From positions 21,841-68,962 of the forward strand of contig NZ_QZVT01000012.1 in the NCBI RefSeq assembly GCF_003602275.1: a stretch of DNA of 47,122 nucleotides, written 5' to 3'. This stretch comes from Arthrobacter cheniae (GTDB lineage Bacteria; Actinomycetota; Actinomycetes; Actinomycetales; Micrococcaceae). Below the pieces are notes generated by a model that was not told the origin of the DNA, searched no databases, and was given only the letters and a program-made list of their open reading frames with translations. Numbering within the stretch: the first letter of the stretch is position 1; each line of letters begins with the position of its first letter. This document shows, piece after piece, positions 34,663-41,738 of the stretch. The translations under genes were made by a program, and so were the position numbers.

Positions 34663-35355
34663 GTGACACGAGCGGTTCTACGAGCGGTCGTACGAGCGCA
34701 GGAGCAGAAGGATGGGTACTGGTTGACCCGCCATGATCCTTCAAGCCGGTTCCGGCCCTCTTCGCGCTCGATCGTCAGCACGGGGCAGGTCCCGGCAACT
34801 GCTTGGAGAAACGGGGCGGGGAACACACGGGAGATAGCAGCGTTCAGAAGTGCAGGTTCCACGGTCGACTTCGCCTGGCGGGTGAGCGTCGCCGACCTGG
34901 CTCGCAACGCCCCTTTCTCGCGCCTTCCCGGTGTGGACAGGACACTCCTCATCGCATCAGGTGATGGCATCGTCCTGGACGTCGCCGGCACGTCCACACA
35001 GCTCGACGAAAGGGCGATCCTGGTTTTCTCCGGCGAGGATGACGCGGCTGTCACCCTTTCGCACGGCCCTGCGGTCGCCGTCAATCTCATGACTGCTCGT
35101 TCGCGCTGCTCCGGGGGGATGGACGTACTTCCTGTCGAAGGAGCAAGGACTTTGGGACCCGCCACTGCAGTGGTCCTGGTCCTGGAAGGAAGCGCCCGCA
35201 CCGCCGGAGGAGAAGTCCTCCGGTCCATGGACTTCCTTCTGTGCGGCCTTGGGACGGAGACCCTCGAGTTCACAGCAGCGGTTGCTCTTTTCATCAGCAT
35301 CCGGGGTGGTGATCGGGCCGAACCTCCCCCAGCACTGAACACAAGCGTCAGGTAG
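34663..35355 (+). CDS. HutD/Ves family protein
   Basis: This cupin-type protein of up to 230 residues resembles HutD. The conserved core starts near residue 45 (ATAWRNGAGNTREIA) and continues with FAWRVSVADLARNAPFSRLPGVDRTLLIASGDGIVLDV and VAVNLMTARSRCSGG. The first 40 residues are not conserved, so the real start may be the TTG at 34723, which follows AGAAGGA, instead of the GTG at 34663. HutD-like proteins occur with histidine utilisation and amino-acid nitrogen genes, and are thought to sense or limit intermediates. Here it is divergent from the glnT operon. Confidence 0.72.
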   Translation: MTRAVLRAVVRAQEQKDGYWLTRHDPSSRFRPSSRSIVSTGQVPATAWRNGAGNTREIAAFRSAGSTVDFAWRVSVADLARNAPFSRLPGVDRTLLIASGDGIVLDVAGTSTQLDERAILVFSGEDDAAVTLSHGPAVAVNLMTARSRCSGGMDVLPVEGARTLGPATAVVLVLEGSARTAGGEVLRSMDFLLCGLGTETLEFTAAVALFISIRGGDRAEPPPALNTSVR

Positions 35356-35393
35356 GGCCGTCGGTCGCAAATGTTTATCGTTGGCCTGCTCAC

Positions 35394-35413
35394 CCTCAGC
35401 CTCTAGCCTGAGG
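35394..35413 (+). terminator. stem-loop after the HutD-like gene
   Basis: CCTCAG (35394-35399) pairs with CTGAGG (35408-35413) across an 8-base loop, and the stem can continue through a two-base bulge (CAC with GTG). It lies 38 bases after the stop codon. There is no U-run. Confidence 0.4.
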
Positions 35414-35554
35414 AGGTGTTCGTCCGATGAGAGCACAACACCGGACCGAGTATTCGGTGAGGTGGTGCCGGCGATCAGCACATACCGTCAAGGGTGTGTG
35501 CCAGGATCACCGGCGCCGCCGCCTCGTCATACCACTGCCGCGTTGGCCGCTGGA

Positions 35555-35926
35555 CTATTCTGCTGTCGGTCGATGCATCGGGGTCTTGCGCTGTGCGTAG
35601 TGATGCCCCGATGAATCTGTGTAGACGTCGATGGAGCTGAAGGTGGCGTCTGCCAGGTCCTCGGCCGCGTCGTGCAGATGAATGACCGGTCGGGCTCCGT
35701 CGGTGCGGTCTGCTGGTCCCAGGAATGTCCGGGCAGCAGTATCGAGTCCGTCGAAGATCGAGGTACGGGCCCTCTTTTTCTCGGGTGTCCGTGGTTCCCA
35801 TCCAGCGGGCTGCACCACGTCGAGCGGATCGGGTCCTGGCGGCCCGTCGACGCTGCTCGTCGTGGGTACGGAGGCTGTGGCGCGGTCACGGCTGGGCTGC
35901 TTGCGCTGATTGCGATAAATCTTCAT
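35555..35926 (-). CDS. hypothetical protein, 123 aa
   Basis: This small protein is not recognised. The frame uses GC-rich third positions typical of the window. The first 60 residues are basic and probably disordered (MKIYRNQRKQPSRDR, EKKRARTS), and the second half is mixed helical (IFDGLDTAARTFLGPADR ... VIHLHDAAEDLADATFSSIDVYTD). CAGG lies six bases before the ATG. It stands alone in a gene-poor stretch. No membrane segment, signal peptide or cysteine motif is present. Confidence 0.5.
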   Translation of the reverse strand: MKIYRNQRKQPSRDRATASVPTTSSVDGPPGPDPLDVVQPAGWEPRTPEKKRARTSIFDGLDTAARTFLGPADRTDGARPVIHLHDAAEDLADATFSSIDVYTDSSGHHYAQRKTPMHRPTAE

Positions 35927-36037
35927 CAGGCACCTGATTCTTTGTGGGTTGACATTCTACTCCTTGAACCTTTCGTCTTCCCCGGCACGTCCGTCCCCAC
36001 TTCCGGAGAGAGACAACTGATTCCATACCACCTGGAC

Positions 36038-36313
36038 TCAGTGCCGGGCGTGATAGAGGCGTACATCCATGACTTTGAGGTCCCGGATGGCGGCACGAAG
36101 GAGCACCTGCCTGTCCTCCAGGGCACTGCTGGACAGCCCGGATGAGAACCTGTCGTCCGGCGAGGACCCGCTGGGGTCACCGCTAGTCGTGCTGGTCCCG
36201 ACAGCCAGGATCCGAACGACGTCGCTTTCAGGGGTCGCCCTGACGCCTCCTGGCGAAGTGCGCTCTTTCTGGCTTCGGGGGAATTCCTGGTCCTGTGAGT
36301 CGGGACGTGTCAT
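36038..36313 (-). CDS. hypothetical protein, 91 aa
   Basis: A weakly supported small gene. The codon use looks coding, and the C-terminus (LEDRQVLLRAAIRDLKVMDVRLYHARH) could form one amphipathic helix, but the first two thirds are Ser/Pro/Gly-rich and low in complexity. GAGAG directly precedes the ATG. No family is recognised. It may equally be non-coding sequence in a gene-poor stretch. Confidence 0.35.
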   Translation of the reverse strand: MTRPDSQDQEFPRSQKERTSPGGVRATPESDVVRILAVGTSTTSGDPSGSSPDDRFSSGLSSSALEDRQVLLRAAIRDLKVMDVRLYHARH

Positions 36314-36731
36314 CTCTCGTTCTCATCTCTGTGCTCGACGTGCCTGTGTCGCCTACCGCCCCGAAAGCGAGCCGCTCGGATGGAATCTGTTGATCGCCGG
36401 AAGCGGCGCCTGCGGGGCTGAGCCGGCGCCTACCGCTTCCCGGTGACGATCAGGTGCTTACAGTGTGCGCCTGCCAACCAGGATTGCACCGTCGTCGTTG
36501 CGCGCCGGCACTGAGCCGGCACGCTCCCGCCATCGGGCAGCGCTACTTGATTCGGTCGGTCATCGCCGCCGAGGTCATGGCAGACGGCGAGGTCATGGCA
36601 GACGGTGCGGTCATGGCAGACGTCGTGGTCATGGGTTTGGTCCGCTACGAAGCAGCAGCTGTAGGTCGTCATCTGCTGGGGACAAGGAGCAGGGTCAACA
36701 CGACGCGTGGTCGGGCATATGGTGTGTCTCT
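36314..36731. other. 418-bp gene-free stretch upstream of the ECF sigma gene
   Basis: No convincing gene is seen. Short open frames exist on both strands across the 18-bp tandem repeat but have extreme composition (Arg/Gly/His on plus, repeated Cys-His-Asp on minus). Near the end, TATGGT lies eight bases before the ATG at 36732, which would make the sigma-factor message leaderless. Confidence 0.4.
36573..36635. repeat. 18-bp tandem repeat, about 3.5 copies
   Basis: The unit GGTCATGGCAGACGGCGA starts at 36573, 36591 and 36609 with small changes in the last four to five bases, and a fourth partial copy (GGTCATGG) starts at 36627. The unit is a multiple of three. There are no spacers, so it is not a CRISPR array. 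It lies about 100 bases upstream of the ECF sigma-factor gene. Confidence 0.8.
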
Positions 36732-37571
36732 ATGAGTTCGATCGAAGAATTCGAGGCGGAGCGTGCGCGGCTCGTACGCCTGGCGGCCGGCCTGCTGGAC
36801 GATCGGGCCGAAAGTGAAGACATGGTCCAGCAGGCCTGGTTGCGGTTCCACGGTAACGCGACCGTAATCGACAATGTGCCCGCCTGGCTGACCGTGGTCA
36901 CCACCCGCTTGTGCCTGGACCGTCTTCGGTCGAAGGTTCCGCAGCCGATCGAACCGGCGGATCAGGCCGATTCGGGTGTCGAAGGGGATCCAGCGGATCA
37001 GGTGGTCCTGGCGGACACCGTCGGTGTCGCATTGCAGGTTGTCCTCGAACGCCTGTCGCCCACCGAGCGGGTGGCATTCGTGTTGCATGACACCTTCGGC
37101 GTGGACTTCGGCACTATCGCAGCTACCCTCGCTGTCTCATCGGCTGCCGCCCGCAAGCTGGCTTCACGAGCGCGTACGAAAGTCGCGACTGCGACAGCAG
37201 AGGGCACTGCTGCTGACTGGCAGGTGGTCGATGCATTCCTTGCAGCTGCTCGAGGCGGCAACTTCGCACGGCTTCTCCACCTCCTCGCACCAGGTGTTGT
37301 CGTCACCGCGGATGCCGAGGCCATCGCAGCTGGTACTCCTGCGCGGGTCGAGGGGCGGGAGGAGGTCGCCGCGATGTTCGACGGCGCCGCGAAAGCCGCG
37401 CTGCCCGTATTCCTGGAGGGTCGCCCTGGTGCTGCCTGGTTCCAGCATGGACAGCCCCGCGTCGCGTTCGACTTCACGGTCGCCCGTGGTGTGGTGCACG
37501 CCATCACCTTCCGTGCCCAGCAGGACGTGTTGGCATCACTGACACGACGAGTCGCCGCACAGCGCAGATAG
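36732..37571 (+). CDS. ECF41-type (SigJ-like) RNA polymerase sigma factor with SnoaL-like C-terminus
   Basis: This 279-residue sigma factor has region 2 at residues 1-70 (EFEAERARLVRLAAGLLDDRAESEDMVQQAWLRF, then WLTVVTTRLCLDRLRS), region 4 at about 105-155 (VLERLSPTERVAFVLHDTFGVDFGTIAATL), and a C-terminal SnoaL/NTF2-like domain of about 115 residues (VDAFLAAARGGNFARLLHLLAPGVVV ...). In ECF41 factors this fused domain replaces a separate anti-sigma factor. The ATG at 36732 is chosen because homology starts there; no Shine-Dalgarno is visible. No membrane anti-sigma gene is nearby. The signal is unknown. A matching promoter is found 30 bases downstream of the gene. Confidence 0.9.
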   Translation: MSSIEEFEAERARLVRLAAGLLDDRAESEDMVQQAWLRFHGNATVIDNVPAWLTVVTTRLCLDRLRSKVPQPIEPADQADSGVEGDPADQVVLADTVGVALQVVLERLSPTERVAFVLHDTFGVDFGTIAATLAVSSAAARKLASRARTKVATATAEGTAADWQVVDAFLAAARGGNFARLLHLLAPGVVVTADAEAIAAGTPARVEGREEVAAMFDGAAKAALPVFLEGRPGAAWFQHGQPRVAFDFTVARGVVHAITFRAQQDVLASLTRRVAAQRR

Positions 37572-37599
37572 TCCCCAGTCCGCACCACTGATGATCGGT

Positions 37600-37626
37600 G
37601 GTCACATTTCTGACCTCCAACTCGTC
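37600..37626 (+). promoter_or_regulatory. ECF41-like promoter upstream of the DUF1059 gene
   Basis: GGTCACA (37600-37606), a spacer of exactly 16 bases and CGTC (37623-37626) match the published ECF41 consensus TGTCACA-N16-CGTC in all but one base. It lies just after the ECF41 sigma-factor gene and about 65 bases before the DUF1059 start, so the sigma factor probably drives this gene. Confidence 0.7.
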
Positions 37627-37690
37627 ATGAGGGTGGGACTCGCACCGAATCCTTCACCCTTCGATCGCACCACATGAAAAGGACCCAACG

Positions 37691-37927
37691 ATGAGAACCA
37701 TGACCTGCAAGCAGCTCGGTGGTCCCTGCGAGCTCGCGCTTCGCGGCGATTCTGCCGATGACGTCATCAAGGCGCAGGACCGGCACCTCAAGGATTCCGT
37801 CGGGTCCGGGGACACGACACATCAGGACGCCCTCGAGGCGATGAAGAACCGATGGAGGAATCCGGTCAAGGGCATGGGCTGGTACCGCGATACCAAGAAG
37901 GCCTTCGCGGCGCTTCCGGAAGCCTGA
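37691..37927 (+). CDS. DUF1059 domain small protein
   Basis: This 78-residue protein matches DUF1059 over its full length: MTCKQLGGPCELALRGDSADDVIKAQDRHL, then SGDTTHQDALEAMKNRW and a C-terminal helix. The two cysteines and two histidines in conserved positions suggest a metal or redox role, which is not established. AAAAGGA lies seven bases before the ATG. It is placed behind an ECF41-type promoter and directly downstream of the ECF41 sigma factor, which suggests a stress-related target of that factor. Confidence 0.85.
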   Translation: MRTMTCKQLGGPCELALRGDSADDVIKAQDRHLKDSVGSGDTTHQDALEAMKNRWRNPVKGMGWYRDTKKAFAALPEA

Positions 37928-38085
37928 CCTGCCCCGCCTCATTTACGGGGACGTCGACGAGGACTCGGGGGTGGAGCCGAGCGGACAGGTCGACGACCCG
38001 TTCGCCCCCCGCCCTGATCGAGCCGTGCAGGCTATCCCAGGACGCTCGCCGTGGGCTCGCCGGTGCCGATTGCGCGCGACAAGCA

Positions 38086-38103
38086 GTTCATCGGTTGTTC
38101 ACA
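38086..38103 (+). promoter_or_regulatory. PHO-box-like direct repeat upstream of phoD
   Basis: GTTCATC (38086-38092) and GTTCACA (38097-38103) recur with an 11-base period, as in the actinobacterial PhoP operator. A -10-like TAGGCT (38136-38141) lies six bases before the phoD ATG, so the box would sit just upstream of the -35 position and the message would be leaderless. Confidence 0.6.
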
Positions 38104-38147
38104 GGGGCAACAGGTGAGGATCGGAGCGCCGTGCCTAGGCTCGAACC

Positions 38148-39746
38148 ATGGCAACCATCTCACGCAGATCACTGATCAGTGCCGGCCTCGGTGCCGGCGC
38201 CATCGTCGCCCTACCGGGCGCTGCTGTCGCTGTCGCCAGCGTGCCCACCGTCCGGGACTCGGGCGTCCGCACGGATCCGTTCACGCTCGGCATTGCCTCG
38301 GGAGAACCGTCTCCGGACGGTTTCGTACTGTGGACCCGTCTCGCCGTCGACCCCCTTGCGGAGAACGGTCTTGGTGGGATGCCCTCCCGCCCGGTCGCAG
38401 TGGCTTGGGAGGTCGCCGAGGACGCCCGGATGACGAAGGTGGTGGCCCGCGGCGTCGAACAAGCAAGCCTCGAGAACGCCCACTCGGTGCACGTCGAGTT
38501 GGCCGGCCTCCGAGCAGGCAGAGAATATTTCTATCGCTTTCGAACAGGGCGCCACATCAGCGTGACGGGTCGGACCCTGACCAGCCCTGGCGCAGGTGAA
38601 ACACCTGGTGCCCTGGCGATGGCATTCGCCAGTTGCGCGCAGTACGAGCACGGCTATTTCACCGGCTACCGGCACCTCGCGGAGGACCATCCGGATCTTG
38701 TCCTGCATCTGGGCGACTATCTATATGAATACCGCAAGAACGACTACGTCATCAGCGGAGGTAACCCCCGCGATCACGAGGGTCCTGAGACCGTCACTCT
38801 TGAGGGCTACCGGCAGCGCCACGCGCAGTACAAGTCCGACGTCGACCTGCAGGCGGCGCACGCGATCGCGCCCTGGCTGGTGGTGTGGGATGACCATGAG
38901 GTGGATAACAACTGGGCGGACGACATTCCCGAGAACCTCGATGCAGCACAGCAGAACGACACCCTCGATCGCTTTCGTATGCGCCGAGCGGCAGCGTTCA
39001 AGGCCTACTACGAGAACATGCCACTACGCGCTTCGTCCGTACCGTCTGGCCCGGACATGAAGATATTCCGCACCATTCAGTGGGGACAGCTGGCGGCCTT
39101 CCACATGATGGATACCCGTCAGTACCGTGACGATCAGCTTGCGGGCGATGGCTTCAGGAAGAACGTGGCTGGGCGTCTCGAGGAGAACCGCACCATGACG
39201 GGTATCGAGCAGGAGAAATGGCTCCTGGACGGCTTCAGGAACTCCACCCAGCGCTGGGACATCCTCGGACAGCAGGTTTTCTTCACCGAGCGCGACCGCG
39301 ACCAGGTACCGGAGATCGACGACGTCTCGATGGACGGCTGGGACGGCTATGCAGCATCGAGGCGCCGCATCACCCAGGGCTGGGTGGACGCGAAAGTGCG
39401 CAACGCCGTCGTCCTCACCGGCGATGTGCACCGCAACTGGGCGAATGACGTCAAGGTGGACTACAAGGATCCGGAGTCGTCGATAGTCGGCACCGAACTC
39501 GTCAGTACCTCTATCACGTCCACGGGAAACGGCACAGGGTCGACGACGGACCCCGTCATGGCGTGGAATCCGCACCTCAAGTTCTACAACGACCAACGGG
39601 GCTACGTGAACACCCGGATCACTCCGGACTCCATGACCGCTGACTTCCGGGTTCTGGACTACGTCACCGCGCCCGGCTCCCCCATCAGCACCAAGGCGTC
39701 ATTCCGCATCGACGACGGAGCCCCCGGACTTCAGGTACGCAACTAG
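38148..39746 (+). CDS. phoD: alkaline phosphatase D (PhoD), Tat-exported
   Basis: This 532-residue enzyme releases phosphate from phosphomono- and diesters outside the membrane. The N-terminus is a twin-arginine signal (SRRSLISAG, RR at residues 6-7, then a hydrophobic core ending near AVAVAS). A fibronectin-like domain (FTLGIASGEPSPDGFVLWTRLAVDP) is followed by the metallophosphatase core with LHLGDYLYEY, WDDHEVDNNWADD, HMMDTRQYRD and VLTGDVHRNW, whose Asp, His and Asn residues bind calcium/iron. The PHO-box-like repeat upstream implies induction by phosphate starvation. It faces the convergent pepC across a strong hairpin. Confidence 0.94.
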   Translation: MATISRRSLISAGLGAGAIVALPGAAVAVASVPTVRDSGVRTDPFTLGIASGEPSPDGFVLWTRLAVDPLAENGLGGMPSRPVAVAWEVAEDARMTKVVARGVEQASLENAHSVHVELAGLRAGREYFYRFRTGRHISVTGRTLTSPGAGETPGALAMAFASCAQYEHGYFTGYRHLAEDHPDLVLHLGDYLYEYRKNDYVISGGNPRDHEGPETVTLEGYRQRHAQYKSDVDLQAAHAIAPWLVVWDDHEVDNNWADDIPENLDAAQQNDTLDRFRMRRAAAFKAYYENMPLRASSVPSGPDMKIFRTIQWGQLAAFHMMDTRQYRDDQLAGDGFRKNVAGRLEENRTMTGIEQEKWLLDGFRNSTQRWDILGQQVFFTERDRDQVPEIDDVSMDGWDGYAASRRRITQGWVDAKVRNAVVLTGDVHRNWANDVKVDYKDPESSIVGTELVSTSITSTGNGTGSTTDPVMAWNPHLKFYNDQRGYVNTRITPDSMTADFRVLDYVTAPGSPISTKASFRIDDGAPGLQVRN

Positions 39747-39790
39747 GCTGCTCCGGGCTGCGGCATTTCAGGCTGTCCACAAATCCGGTG

Positions 39791-39838
39791 CCCCACCTGT
39801 CGCGAGGTCTACGATCGTCGACCTCGCGACGGGTGGGG
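39791..39838. terminator. bidirectional terminator hairpin between phoD and pepC
   Basis: A 19-bp stem (39791-39809 with 39820-39838) with one U-G/A-C position and a 10-base loop lies between the two convergent stop codons. There is no U-run, but its length and position make it a good candidate to stop transcription from both sides. Confidence 0.7.
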
Positions 39839-39859
39839 TACTGCTCTGCTTCGGGTGCC

Positions 39860-41209
39860 CTACGCCAGTGCTCCCATGGGGTCCCAGGCCGGCAACACTG
39901 TGGGTTCGGCGTCCAGCGCCTGCCGCAGCTCCGGGGACAGCCGCGACTTGTCGACCACGACTTCGAAGACGTATTCGTCGAACCAGTTGTCTGCCATGGT
40001 GAAGAAACCCTGGTCGCCGGCTTCCTCGCCCCAGCTGTTCTCCACCCGCCAACGGCGCGTTTCGCCGTCGAGCACGTCGACGCCGGTCAGGAGCATGGCG
40101 TGGGTCATGGCTGATTCGCCGAAGCGGACACGCGATTCCTTGTCCGTAGCCAGTTCGACATCATAAAGCCCGGCGTAGTCGTACAGTCGGGCATCCCAGA
40201 TGCCGTCCTGACGCACCATATGTGGGCCCGTATCGCAGCCGAACCAGACCGGTTCGCCATCCAGGATGGCATCCCTGGCCAACCGCTTGGCCAGGCCGAT
40301 CTCCACGTTGAGATACAGCACCGGTTCCGCGTCGACCACATTGCCCAGGTGCTCAACGGTCAAGGTGGTTCCCTTCGGGTGCTCCCTCCGAGGGTCGTCG
40401 ACCAGGCAGACGTAGTCCTCGAGGTCGATGGTGGTGTATTTGGCCAGGAATTGTTGTGGCGTCAGGGTGCCCTCTCGATGGAAGGACTTAGCATCGTCGG
40501 TGTATTGCCACTCGAAGGCGGACGGCGGGGTGCCCAGGTGGAGCGTGAGGATCCGGTGGACCTCAGCGATGATGCGGGCCCTCGTCTGTTCCTGCCCTGC
40601 GGTGTCACCGTCGTGGCGGAGCTGGCGCAGCTCCTGCGCCCCACGGCGCAGGAGGGTACGCAGGACCCGGTTCATGCGGCCCGTGTTGGACGAGGACTCG
40701 GTTTCCGGCATCACCGATTTCGGCACGGCGCCGTATTTGCGGAAGATGTTCACCGCCATGTTCCACTGGCCGCCGTCGCCCAGGACGCTCTGCAGCAGGA
40801 ACTGCACCAGACGGTCGTCCTCGCCGCGCTCCGCGGTTTCCAGGATGGACTCCAGGAAGTAGTTGGCGCGCTCCAGCTTGTCGAAATACATGGCGTAGTT
40901 CTGGGAGAACTCGAACTCCTTCACGCCGAGAGTCTGCTTTGCGCCGACTCGCAGAAGGTTCAGTGCCGCGAAGAGCCAGCAGCGGCCGGACTTCTTCTGG
41001 TGAGTGACCTTCCAGTCGTCGATGCGGTTCGAGACGGGGGCGGAAAGGGCCGTTGCCAACTGGTGGTCGATGGCGAGCTCATCGACACTGATACGCACAA
41101 TGGCATTCTGTTTGTGCTTCAGCGCGGGATCCGCAGCGAAGGACTCGTGCAGGGCCGTGAGTTGCCCCGCGGTCAGGGACGCGACCGTAAGGTCCAGCGA
41201 AGTAGTCAT
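39860..41209 (-). CDS. pepC: aminopeptidase C (bleomycin hydrolase family)
   Basis: This 449-residue cytoplasmic cysteine peptidase of family C1B removes N-terminal residues from peptides. The catalytic cysteine is in QKKSGRCWLFAALN (C77), the histidine in SAMTHAMLLTGV, and the asparagine in VENSWGEEAGDQGFF. The C-terminal arm that blocks the active-site channel in this family is present (LPAWDPMGALA). The ATG at 41209 follows a purine-rich site. Pep C of this type is typical for Micrococcaceae and lactic acid bacteria. It stands alone between a convergent phoD and a long intergenic region. Confidence 0.95.
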   Translation of the reverse strand: MTTSLDLTVASLTAGQLTALHESFAADPALKHKQNAIVRISVDELAIDHQLATALSAPVSNRIDDWKVTHQKKSGRCWLFAALNLLRVGAKQTLGVKEFEFSQNYAMYFDKLERANYFLESILETAERGEDDRLVQFLLQSVLGDGGQWNMAVNIFRKYGAVPKSVMPETESSSNTGRMNRVLRTLLRRGAQELRQLRHDGDTAGQEQTRARIIAEVHRILTLHLGTPPSAFEWQYTDDAKSFHREGTLTPQQFLAKYTTIDLEDYVCLVDDPRREHPKGTTLTVEHLGNVVDAEPVLYLNVEIGLAKRLARDAILDGEPVWFGCDTGPHMVRQDGIWDARLYDYAGLYDVELATDKESRVRFGESAMTHAMLLTGVDVLDGETRRWRVENSWGEEAGDQGFFTMADNWFDEYVFEVVVDKSRLSPELRQALDAEPTVLPAWDPMGALA

Positions 41210-41738
41210 CCTTCCGTTCTATCCCGATTGCCGCACGGGCACAATCCCCCTCCGGCTATTGGCCAGTGACTACCGCTGGCGGCAAGATGCCGGGCAGGAC
41301 GGTAGAAGAGGCAATGGCGCGACTTCTCCTCCACGATCCAAGGAGTACCGCATTACGCATGCCTTGTTCTCAGCACTGATTCTCGTGCTTCTCAGCGAAC
41401 CAGTGCTGAGAACAAGGTACTGGGGATGACCGGAAGCACCGGTTCCTTGTCGGGCCCTCGCCCTACCGGAAAGCAGAAGGACCTTGCCGAAGCGTCCACG
41501 TCATGTCCTTGCCAAAATCGTCGTTCGGAAATACGATCGCTGATACTTCAGCGAAACGCCTTCGTTGGATGCATTGCGGGAATTTTCGCTGCGCCGCCCG
41601 GCTCGAGCATCGGGACTGGAAGCAACGGGAACCGGCGATGCCCGCCCGGCCCCTGTTCTGGCTTGCCGGGTAGTCCGTGCGATTCAATGATGAGCCATAG
41701 GGCGGTTTCCAATTTCAGGTGAGCAACGACTTCAGCCG
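41210..41738. other. 529-bp intergenic region
   Basis: No credible gene. Besides the large inverted repeat at 41362-41417 it holds two direct repeats of CCTTGCC (41482 and 41507) and an AT-richer patch around 41510-41560, which may be the promoter region of the GAF-LytTR gene. A 98-codon open frame (41426-41722) has no protein-like composition. Confidence 0.4.
41362..41417. repeat. 17-bp perfect inverted repeat
   Basis: CCTTGTTCTCAGCACTG (41362-41378) and its exact reverse complement (41401-41417) are separated by 22 bases. The spacer contains a third, partial copy of the same TTCTCAGC motif at 41390-41397. No U-run follows, and the spot is 150 bases upstream of pepC, so a simple terminator is doubtful. 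It may be a protein-binding site, a hairpin terminator of an element, or the scar of one. Confidence 0.75.

Noticed and set aside
36069..36446. 125-codon plus-strand frame
   Set aside because: Ser/Arg-rich, no start signal and no protein-like pattern.
36573..36635. CRISPR-like repeat
   Set aside because: Copies are directly adjacent with no spacers, and no cas genes are present.
36430..36672. 80-codon minus-strand frame with Cys-His-Asp repeats
   Set aside because: The composition comes from the 18-bp tandem repeat; no ribosome site or family support. Kept only as part of the repeat finding.
37852..38175. 107-codon plus-strand frame between DUF1059 and phoD
   Set aside because: Overlaps the DUF1059 gene and covers the PHO-box region; no protein-like composition.
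41426..41722. 98-codon plus-strand frame upstream of the GAF-LytTR gene
   Set aside because: Pro/Ser/Cys-rich random-looking frame in an AT-richer regulatory stretch.
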